Of a stretch of 64,000 nucleotides of DNA, positions 54,346 to 64,000 are shown in pieces; the first letter of the stretch is position 1, and each line of letters opens with the position of its first letter. The translations under genes and the position numbers were made by a program. The notes under the pieces are model-generated. The model worked only from the letters and a program-made list of their open reading frames with translations, was not told the origin of the DNA and did no database searches. The stretch comes from Wuchereria bancrofti (taxonomy: Eukaryota > Nematoda > Chromadorea > Rhabditida > Onchocercidae). Location of the stretch: contig SSBO01000009.1 of NCBI GenBank assembly GCA_005281725.1, positions 9,021,795 through 9,085,794 on the forward strand. Reading direction: 5' to 3'.

Positions 54346-57270
54346 ATGTTGATGAGAGCAATTTTGTTATCTGTTATTACCTTGATTTCGGTATGTCAAT
54401 CTGCAAACCGAAATTTGATTACATTAAACGAGGAAACATGGACTGACATTTTGAGAGGTGAATGGATGGTTGAATTGTAAGTACTTTTTTTTTCTTTTAA
54501 TTGATGAATAATTTAAATCGAAAGGACATTTGATGAATTAAGTTTGACATTAGGTTAACAAACATGCTTATTGTACAATAATTTTGTAGCATTTTTATTA
54601 TGCTTTCTTCATCAATTTCTATTTCCTTAAGTTATAAACTGATTGACTTATTTGAACCATAACGTTTCCGTTTACAATTCCATAAATGATAAACGCTTGC
54701 ATTCCATGGAAAAATATTGCGAAATAAAAAGGTGAATTGAGTGGCTGCTGTATTTTTATGAACATTTGCAATACTGGAAATAGTTGATTAAAGAACTGAT
54801 CCAAAGAATGCAGTATCATTTGATTTAATCGTCCTATTTTTACAGCTGTATAAATTGGGAAATTTTTCATATTACTTTTATACTTGCATTATTTGTTTCA
54901 CAATATTCTTTTTTTTATTTGAAAAATCATTTCAGTCATGCACCATGGTGTCCAGCTTGCAAAGATTTACAAAAAGCATGGCATGCATTTGCTGACTGGA
55001 GCAAAGATCTTAATATTAATGTTGCTGAGGTTGATGTTACTGTAAATCCTGGTTTATCTGGACGTTTTCTTGTTACTGCACTTCCTACCATCTACCAGTA
55101 AATAATATTATGTTCTCTTTTATTATGGAATTTTATAACTTTAGATATACCAGAACGTAAACAAACTCATAACTTGACCGTTACTAAATATCCTTAAATT
55201 GTCATTGATAGGATCTGATAAGATTTTTTTGTATATTAAAAGTTTCAGTAGTATAACGATTTTCAAATCCTGAAATATTTCCATTTGTTTCAAGAGAAAC
55301 AGGGAAGTGAAAGGAGGGAATGAAAGGATATTGACTGTTTGTGAAATCTCTAAATTAAAAGCTTTAAGATTTTGTTCAGCAGTAATCGATAAATTGCAGT
55401 GTGAAGGACGGTGTATTTCGTGCTTATGCAGGACCTCGTGACAAAAACGACTTTATCAGTTATATCGAGGGAAAGAAATGGACCTTTTATGATCCAATCC
55501 CAAGCTATAAATATCCAAGCTCACCGCAGTAAGTCTTTTACTTGCTTTTGCTTTTGATGATAATTTTAGAGCGTTTTTTGAATAATTGTTTGTTATGATA
55601 ATTAGTAATTGATGGTAGCTTAACGATTTCTTCTCATTGATTCATTTTAGTATTTTTTATTACGAAAATGTATCAAATGGATGTAATGTTAGCAAAACAT
55701 CTAGATTTTTGTATGAACATAATTATTTTAGGATGTCGGTGGTGGCTTGGTTCTTCAAATTATCTATGTTTGTTCGTGACAAGCATAACTATTTAGTTGA
55801 CGAGGGTTTGTTCTTTTTGTAATACTTTTCCATTAGTTTTAAATCTCTCTTTTTTTTAATAATTTGCTTCAGGTTTAATTGTGCACGATCTATTCATTTC
55901 TGTTATCGTTTTCACTCATTTTTTTTTTTGCTATAACTAGTCATTATCATAGTAGATCCTTATTAACTAATTCCTGAATGTATATCAATACAATGATGCA
56001 ATTTTCAGTCACACTTTATTGATACTTCACAGAACCATGAGATAAAAAAAAAATCCCAAAGGAACAAGGAAATTAAAATCTCACTCAATTCATGCTGATC
56101 CTAAAATACTATCAAAAAAAGTCATTATTTTTGAAATGAATGAATCTTTCTTTAGTGGGTATACCATCATGGGCTTCATATACCGTATTTGCTGGTATAA
56201 CCTTGACTTTGGGCTGTATACTTGGATTTTTCATTGTTTGTATCATTGATCGAGTTTTCCCTACTGGTGAACAACTCTGCAGACCAGAAAAGAAATCAAC
56301 AAAGAAAGATCAGAAAAATAAATCTAAAAAGGTATAATTTTATTATTTACTAAGCTATCTGTTTGTAGTAGAAACCGGCTAGGAATCATGAATGATTTTT
56401 TAAAAAGAAAATATTAACTAAGATTGGTTTCTTATAATTATAGTGTTTAATTGTAATATAGTTATAATGTTTCTAGTTGGTTTCTTTAGTGAAGAGTAAA
56501 ACTGATTTATTGAATGCTAGTATGTGAAAGTGTTTGAAATTAGCTTCGAAAATATGCTTTTAGTGAACATGAATTGATCTATCAAAACATGATTGATTTT
56601 ACTGTTGGTTTTTTCATAAGTTAAGGGAACGATTCAAGACATATTTGTAGGAATTTAATTGCTAGAATTTTTAGTATTTCCGTGTAGTTTATTGTTTTAA
56701 TAAGGAAGAATTTGTAAGATTTCAGTTTTCTCTGATTCTTATTTGATGGAGTTTAATTTCCAGTTGAAAAGCTACGCTAAACTAATTTCATTATTTCATT
56801 GAGGGCGGAGCATTATTTTTCGTGTACATTTTTTTTTTTCCAATAATGTTAAACCATCCGTCACTCATTTTATCTACAGACTTTTTCTTTTTCATTTGAA
56901 CTAATCTTTTCAACGAATTTTTTAAAAAAGAATTCTGGTTTTATAGGATGAAGGAAAGAAAAAGGACGACGAACAATCACAAGATGAAAGGAATTCTCAA
57001 GAAGGTTCGTGTTGCCTTTTCAATATTAGGACATTTATAAGATGAGCTTCAATTAAAGAAAAAAAAAAAATTGAGGTCTGTGTTAGCATAAAAAATGCAA
57101 GTATCTTCTGTCATGATAATATTTATAGATTAAATGTGGAAAAAATTTTTAATTAAATTTTAGACTTCATATTGTTAAATATTCAAGTCGCGTTATTTTT
57201 AGAAGAATCGGCAGATGAAAGTGTGAGAAACAGGAAAGGTGCAAAGAATGAAGTAAAGAAGAAAAAGTGA
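54346..57270 (+). CDS. dpy-11: Thioredoxin-related transmembrane protein (TMX1/DPY-11-like)
   Basis: Seven exons, 798 nt, 265 aa: 54346-54476, 54936-55097, 55400-55528, 55732-55805, 56156-56331, 56947-57004, 57203-57270. A membrane-bound disulfide oxidoreductase of the ER. Seen: signal peptide (MLMRAILLSVITLISVCQSA); thioredoxin fold with active site FHAPWCPACKDLQ (Cys49, Cys52) and cis-Pro94 in TALPTIY; the family stretch FFKLSMFVRDKHNYLVDE; a membrane span at about 173-196 (YTVFAGITLTLGCILGFFIV); then a highly charged Lys/Glu tail ending KKKK, which fits a KKxx ER-retrieval signal. CPAC is the TMX1-type active site, and the length is close to human TMX1 (280). In C. elegans, DPY-11 acts in hypodermis and affects cuticle and body shape; a similar cuticle-collagen or secretory role here is inference. 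The exon 4 acceptor at 55732 was chosen because it keeps the family sequence and the phase. Confidence 0.9.
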
Positions 57271-58681
57271 TTTAGCAGTTAATTCAAATATTTATAGAAT
57301 ATTATTTTGAACTATTTCGATCATTATGCATTATGACAGTGCTCTTAAGGAAGATTAATGTGCTTGTTCGCTAAGTAATTTACGTTCGCTTACGATATTA
57401 AAGTTGTTGTTATTGTTGTAGATCTGCCATCATCACTTCCTTGTGTTTAATTTCTGCTGGTCTTCTGAAGGGATCTGTTAATTTTCTCTTTTCAAACAAA
57501 GTTTTTATTTGTATTCAATTTCTCATTGATGATATTTTGTTCATTGTTACTAAAATATATAAATTGTTAATTATTCAAGTCTACTTTATTTTCCATTTTT
57601 TCTATAAACTTGTTTACTAAATTCATTGTTAAAAAAATATGAGCATAATTTCAGTTAATTATCGTTATATAAATTCTATAAAGAATTTTACATTGTTCAT
57701 TATTCTATTTCCCTAGAAAAAATCTTGCGTTAAAATTATAGCTTATTGGCGTTTAGCATTTTATGTTTTGTCTACATTAATGTATGGAGTAAATGAATAT
57801 GAACAGAACATTCAATTATAGCTCTAGGCATATTTATAGTTTACAATTAAGTTGAAGCATAATAAGAAAAGTTTTTAGTCTAATTTTATAATAGATCAAT
57901 CTAAGTAAGTTCATTTACCTAAAACTCTTTTCATTTCATATAAAACGTATTTCTTTGAATTACTTTGTATGGAAATATGGATTTTTTTTTTTTCTTCATT
58001 GAATAGCGGAAATATTCTGTCTCTTGCAGTAGTAATGTCACATTTGCACCTTGTATGTTATTAATTATTTTTAAGAAAAAGTGATGTTTTTTTGTACCAT
58101 TTTATAACTATAATGATAGTTCAATTTTCTGTATATTTCCATTTTTTGTCAGCTTGCTTTCTTTTTCTTCATTTATTTGTATTGATTTCATTAATTAAAA
58201 TTGCGAAATTTTTACCATTTGAACAATAAAAATAAACTTCTTTAGACTTTTCTATTAAAAGTATGTTTTAGCTTTCGGTCATATTAAACCGTTGCATTAA
58301 ACGTTTTAACACTGCACATTTCTTGCTAGAAAAAATAATAAAATAATTGTTACTGATCTTTTTTCCAAATCCATTTCATCTCTATTATCATTATTATTAT
58401 CGTTATTATTATTATTATTATATATGTTGGACATAGGATCTTAATTAAATTTAATTAACACATGCTACTACTACTAAATGTTGGACTGAAAAGTATTAAA
58501 TTTATATCAAATCAAAATTCTCTGTCTATCTTGAAGAATATATCGAAAGAGTTAGGTACCACATTTTGCTATAATTTACATTTGTGCAATAATAATTCCT
58601 TGAAGAAATAAACCTTGATAGTATAAACAGTAGAAAATTTTAAGCTGTGAAATATGTTGTTACGTTTCAGGATTGAACACG
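57271..58681. other. Interval between membrane thioredoxin and ubiquitin hydrolase genes
   Basis: 1.4 kb, no exon recognised. It must hold the 3'UTR of the first gene (AATAAA-like hexamers near 58225-58236 are candidates) and the promoter or outron of the second. A TTA-type repeat lies near 58380-58422. Both genes are on the plus strand, so an operon is possible but the spacing is long for one. Confidence 0.55.
58663..58670 (+). promoter_or_regulatory. UCHL3: Splice acceptor before the ubiquitin hydrolase ATG
   Basis: CGTTTCAG ends at 58670, 11 nt before the ATG at 58682. A strong acceptor with no coding exon before it; probable spliced-leader or 5'UTR acceptor. Confidence 0.55.
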
Positions 58682-60569
58682 ATGCCTGGTGCTGTTCAAT
58701 GGCTTCCATTAGAATCAAATCCGGAAGTGATTACAAATGTAAGAATTTTGTACTTCAATAAGGATAAAAATTTGGTGGTTCTTTTTTTTTTGGTGTTTCA
58801 TATATTTCGTATTTGATTATAATAATATATTCTTGGAATATTGTGAGATTGCTAAGGAAGTAGAATCAGAATAATTAGTACATAGTTGGTATTACACACA
58901 CACATACACACACACACATACATACATACATACACATAAATTAAGTATGTTTCCGATGTATCTTTATTATTCTTATTGCACAGAGTAGAAATGGGTAAGG
59001 CTTGAACAATTGTAAATGAAAACATTTTCGGTATCAGGAACTATTTTTTTTTTTTGCATATCTGACTAGGATGATATGCAAAAAATATTCGAGGAAAGAA
59101 AAAGAGTTCTCCTGTTCATATGGTTTGAGATAGTGGAATTATTTTAGGGTCATTAAAGAATTGGGTAAAATTTTAACATGTAATTCTTAAATTATAGTAA
59201 TTATGAGTGGTTATCTATCATGTATCACAAGTATTTCTCATTAAAAACACATCAACTACCAAAAAGCATCTCATGAAAATTAATGTTAGATATAATTTAG
59301 TTAAGATGAAATTATATTTCTTAATTTTTTTTTTTCGATTCTTAGTTTATGCACAAAATTGGTGTGGAGAAAGGAGTAGAATGTGTGGACATATACGGTT
59401 TCGATGATGATATATTGGCTTTCATTCCACGTCCATGTTATGCTGTTATGTTATGTTTCCCAGTGGGTGATAAGGTATTTTCTTTTTTTTTGCAAAATAT
59501 AAAGTAATTTATATTGTATGATAGACTGTGTATAAGCTGAAGAATTACATTTTATATATATATATATATTTTCAAATTTGATTCTCATATCTTTTATGCA
59601 GATAAATTGAGAGTTGTTTCAAAAAAAAAGAATGATGTTGTGATATGAGTGTGCTGTTTAGGTTGATGAAATCATGGAACCTATCTATAAAAAAATGGAG
59701 GAGGAAGGAAGTGTGATACCGGATGGTGTCTTTTTTATGAAACAAAAAATATCAAATGCTTGTGGAACTTTTGCTCTCATTCATTCACTTGCCAATAATC
59801 ATAAAAAAATTGATCTTGGTTAGTCAATAAAAATTCTACACCGTAACAGAGAACTTCCACTTTTGAAGATCTGTCAGTTTTGTTAAGAAAATAATAAAAT
59901 TGAACAGAATTTATTCCATTTTTTGCATATTCTGCTTATTTTCAAAATCATAAAGATTGAAATTAATCATTTCTTGCAATCACATATCTAAGGATGTTTA
60001 TTGAAGGCAATGGATCACTGAAGCAGTGGTTAGATAAAGCAGTAACATTGGGTGTTGAAGAAAGATCTGATTCTTTGGCGGAAAACTCAACACTTGCGGA
60101 AGCTCATGATAATTGCGCTCGAGATGGTGAGACCGATTCTAGTACACCTGTTGATCATCATTTCATCTGCTATCTTAACTATGGCGATAAACTTCTTGAA
60201 CTTGGTCTGTTACTCGTTTTTTTTCTTTTTAGAATGTAAATGTTGCAAATATATTGTAGCTTTATTAATTCTTTCTAAATATATTTTTTTTCTCAATAAA
60301 TTTTAGAATAGATCGGATAAAAAAAAGAAAGAAAATAGTCAATTGAAAGAAATGTTTGAATTTGAAAAAAAAAATTTATGATTAAAAGGTATGTTTAATA
60401 TTACAATTATACAAATTTTACAGATTCTTCTGCTCCATCTCCTCGTATTTGTGGTTTGACCAGTGATGCAACATTCCTAAAAGATGTTGGAAATTCATGC
60501 AAAGTATTGATGGACAAACTGGGGAATGTGTCATTTAGCGCCCTTGCAATCGTTCGTGTGCCCCAGTAA
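58682..60569 (+). CDS. UCHL3: Ubiquitin carboxyl-terminal hydrolase, UCHL3 type (peptidase C12)
   Basis: Five exons, 687 nt, 228 aa: 58682-58738, 59346-59474, 59662-59818, 60007-60204, 60424-60569. A cysteine protease that removes small adducts from the C-terminus of ubiquitin (and, for UCHL3, NEDD8), recycling free ubiquitin in the cytosol. Seen: N-terminal WLPLESNPEVI; DIYGFDDDILAFIPRPCYAV; oxyanion-hole Gln90 and catalytic Cys96 in MKQKISNACGTFALIHSLAN; catalytic His166 in DHHFICYL; catalytic Asp181 in LLELD, which is completed across the last intron. The crossover loop lies around residues 137-164. Length fits human UCHL3 (230). The exon 4 acceptor at 60007 is used because an earlier AG 13 nt upstream leads to a stop within ten codons. 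An AATAAA lies at 60710-60715. Confidence 0.94.
58893..58936 (+). repeat. (CA)n/(CATA)n repeat in ubiquitin hydrolase intron 1
   Basis: Alternating CA units passing into CATA tetranucleotides, about 40 bp. Confidence 0.85.
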
Positions 60570-63500
60570 TAACACATTCATTGCTTTTTGGTGTCGCTAA
60601 TTGTATGAGCTTATAATTGCTTTGCACATATTTTTAACAATTCCATTATGAATCGATTGTGTCGTCTTTTTTCATTGCGTCGCTTATTTGTTGCTATTTG
60701 TCAGTAATCAATAAATGTTATTTGTTGCAAAGATATTGATTACATTTGTTAACTAATAGAAAAAAGAAAGAACGTAAAAGACACTTAATCCGATTATATC
60801 ATTAAAAAAAAGATTAATTAATAATAACTTATCACAGTGATAATATATATGATTTCGGGAGACACTCCTTTTACATAGTTATTCGGAATTATTATCAGTT
60901 CTGCACTAAAAATCGTCTAGTTTTAAATTTCTATCCAATTTGAATTGATTAATTTTTGTGAATTCTTTATAATATTTGACAAATATTAACGGATATAATT
61001 ATGATATTTTCTGGAACTTTTTTTTTTTTGCAAGTCAGTACTGTCAGATTTTTTCCACTTATTTTGACCGGGAAATATATGGAAAAATTTTTTTGATAAT
61101 TATAAATAAATCCAGTCTATAATTGATCTAATGGTTTAAAGTTTCTTTTTTCTCCTTCACAAAATAAACTTACTTTATTAGGTTCATATTATGATAAATA
61201 TTCTCGAGATATTTCATAAAAAGGAAGAAAGCATTCTTAATATGTTCAAATACACGGAATGATAGCAATCATATTATGATTGTATATTCATTCTTAAATT
61301 TATTATATTTTATTTTCATTTTCGTCCTATCATATGTAAACACATATTTCCTAGTAAAATAGATTGGATTACATCGTAATTACAGTTTTATTCTTCTTGT
61401 ATTCACGATAATTCGTATAAACAATTTTAGTAGAAAAAAAAAATGAAAAAATTATGATTTTCAAATTTCATGAAAAGAAAACAATTATGATGAAAGAATA
61501 TGTTGATGTAAAGTTAAAATTTCATATGGATTCTCATGATTAATCGTTTTTTCCCTTTTTAATTAAAATTTTTTTGATTTCTTCTAAGTTTTATAAATTT
61601 ACTCTTACCAATTAATACGCATAATCTTAGTTTTAAAAATTTTACACTTACTTTTTTTCTATTAATTATTCTTAGATTAAGCTAAATGAATTAATCATTT
61701 TGTAGTTAGTTAGTTAGACTATTTAAAAAATCAAAAAAAAAAGTAAATGGGACAAAAAAAATAAATGGTCGGAAAGAAATTGAAGAAAAGAAGAAATTAT
61801 TTTCTTTTTTGGCAAATTCTTAAATGATCCCAAATGTTTTGACTGTGTATGTTTGTCAGTGTATTTGTGGAACTACTAGTTAAACAAATTAAATTAGTAG
61901 CTTAATTTTGGCAAAAAAATTCAGTGCAAAAAAAGAAAACAATTTTTGCCCATTTTTTTTCAGAAGGAATTTTTTTGTTCTTTTATCTTGAGAAAAAATC
62001 TTTAAATTTATTTTTTTTTTTGCTGAGAAATGCATGCAATTTTGAAACTCGGATTTAATATATTGAGCATTTTTAGTTTAGTTTTATGCGTTTTTCTTAA
62101 TTTCATCTAAATTTCAACTAATTAATTAATTTATTCGAAATATTTAATGCAATATTATTGCTACAATATCAGAATGTCATATTCCATTATTTTAATATTT
62201 TCATTATTTCAATAATTCCAACTTCAACAAGTAAAATGCTAAACATTTACACATTTACAATTTATTAATCAACAAACCAATTAATTTGATTGGCAATTAA
62301 TTTACAATATTATTTCATTGTTTTAAATTAGCAAAATATTCAATGCATTTAAATTAGCCATTTTAGAAAACAGAAATATAATTTAATTAAAATTTGACGT
62401 TAAACTTTTTTCTTTTCCAAAAAAAATAACCAACGATGAATAATGGCACATAATTGATAATAAATAATTTTTAATCAATTTATTAAAACAGGTTAATGAG
62501 AACGAGTACAGTATTAAATGGATGATGTAAATTTTCCATTGCTTGAAAAAAAAAACAAATGTCATAATATTAAATACTTTTAAAATGAATTTTAAAGTAG
62601 CAATCTGGATACTAATAAACTAATAATAAAACAATATCAAATTATACAGTATACAGTTATTATTTAATGACTGCTGCTACAGTAACAAATATGCGTTATA
62701 CCGTAACAATTTATTATTTAAGAGAAACAAAATAAAAAAAGTGGGACAGAAGAAAAAATGCGTAATTTTTTAAAAAAAATGAAAGAATTGCCATTTTATT
62801 TACAATCAATTCACTAACGTTTTTATGGTTCTTTCTGTTTTTTTTCCTGCCAATTACGGTAATTAGTTTTGCTAAAGTATAACGTTAATTAATTTTTTAA
62901 AATAATATTTGCAAATATATCTTATTTAACTTGTAAATATGAAAAATGAAATCTTTGAAATGGCCAAATGATAAAATATACATCAAATTTGAGAGAATAA
63001 TTCTTCTTTAATATTAAAATATATATTGGTTATGTTTAAAATAATTTCCAAAAAAAAAAAAAAATGGAATTCCAATCATAATTTATTTGCTTATCATTTT
63101 TCCACATTAGATGTTTAATTTTTTCCTATCTAATTTTTTTTTTAAATTCATCTCTTTGCTTCTTCAATTATTATTTAAAGATTCTTTGATTAATTTCTAT
63201 AATCACTATTTAACAATTATTTGGTGAATTTCATAATTAACACTTAGCTACATATATTTAAGATTATTTAATTACACTTCTTCACTGGTAACTGATGATC
63301 ATGATGGTAGCAAATAACCAGATTATGCCACCACATTGATAATTGATAACAGTAGTGATTATGTTGAATAATGAAAAATTTACTTATGCTTCTTCACTGA
63401 TAATTGATGATAATACTGATTATAATGATATGATAAAAGTAGGAAAAAGGTGTACAATTAGTTTAGTCATGCCATCTATTCATTATAATTTTGGACGATG

Positions 63501-64000
63501 ATATGATTTCGAATTTCAATTTATCAGACTACAGTTCGTTCAGTTTTTTTTTGGTAATTTTCAATACCTAAAAATAATTGCATTTTAAATCTGCAAGAAA
63601 AAAAAGAAAATTAAATTAAATTGGACATTTTATTGGTTTTGATAGCGTTAATTTTTTCATTTTTCAATAACAGTTTGGTTTATTGTAACGTATCAGTCGC
63701 ATACATCTAACGGTGCCATCCTTTCAACCTCATCAAATGATTCATTCATGTGAATGAGATGAAGAAAAAATGGAACAAAATTTTTGAAAAAAAAAAGGAA
63801 TTCGTTTTTTTTGCCTTTTTTGGTACCATTTTTTATAGTTAGGATTTTTCTTTCTGTCAAAATAATTCTTAAATTTATATTATATAGCAAATTAAATATC
63901 GCATAATTAGTTAGTTTGTTTATTTTATTTTCATGTCTGTTTATCCTTTCAGTTGTGTTCATTTATTTATTTATTTTTTTGTTTGTTTGCTTAATTGTTT
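60570..64000. other. Gene-free right end
   Basis: 3'UTR of the ubiquitin hydrolase (AATAAA at 60710), then AT-rich sequence in which I see no exon on either strand. Weak local similarity links 63278-63300 and 63390-63415 (CTTCTTCACTGRTAAYTGATGAT). Reading frames present are short, Lys/Phe/Ile-rich and have no homology I recognise. Confidence 0.5.

Noticed and set aside
55651..55730. Exon extension upstream of the thioredoxin exon 4 (IFYYENVSNGCNV...)
   Set aside because: It can be read in phase from an acceptor at 55650, but it inserts residues absent from the family; the acceptor at 55731 gives the expected sequence.
59994..60006. Alternative acceptor at 59993 for the ubiquitin hydrolase exon 4
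   Set aside because: Leads to a stop within ten codons and loses the catalytic His.
63693..63962. 89-codon minus-strand frame at the right end
   Set aside because: Low-complexity Lys/Phe/Ile content, no family match and no splice context.

Overview
The window is AT-rich eukaryotic DNA, most likely from a parasitic nematode, with a clade III/spirurid (filaria-like) worm as my best guess. Reasons: the genes are dense in short exons; all introns but one read GT..AG with T-rich acceptors; an orphan splice acceptor lies 2-16 nt before each of the four start codons, as expected for spliced-leader trans-splicing (or a 5'UTR intron); and the proteins look like nematode homologues of known families. 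No species can be named from the sequence alone. No tRNA, rRNA, CRISPR array or complete transposon was recognised.

Layout. (1) 1-1215: a polypyrimidine tract and the 3' part of a minus-strand C2H2 zinc-finger gene with noticeably GC-rich exons. (2) 1216-3914: gene-free, full of simple repeats. (3) 3915-36183, plus strand: one giant gene that I reconstructed as 50 in-phase exons. It encodes about 3288 residues: a signal peptide, three repeats of about 840-870 residues (beta-helix cap, SRCR domain, PbH1 parallel beta-helix, CUB-like segment, more beta-helix, closing N-x-W-G block), a C-type-lectin-like domain, one membrane span and a cytoplasmic tail of about 435 residues. This is the architecture of Drosophila Bark beetle/Anakonda, the triple-repeat protein of tricellular junctions, and it is the main discovery here. 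(4) 36184-42589: gene-free. (5) 42590-46168, plus: cytosolic malate dehydrogenase (8 exons, 330 aa), flanked by related copies of local non-coding DNA. (6) 46169-54345: gene-free apart from one doubtful small ORF, with a 28-bp satellite. (7) 54346-57270, plus: a TMX1/DPY-11-like membrane thioredoxin (7 exons, 265 aa). (8) 58682-60569, plus: a UCHL3-type ubiquitin C-terminal hydrolase (5 exons, 228 aa). (9) 60570-64000: nothing recognised.

The genes do not form an obvious pathway. The membrane thioredoxin and the hydrolase lie 1.4 kb apart on one strand and could be co-transcribed, but nothing proves it. Two features are about data quality: a 7-N gap at 20504-20510 is bordered by an identical 154-bp sequence on each side (an unmerged contig overlap), and a single N sits at 1253.
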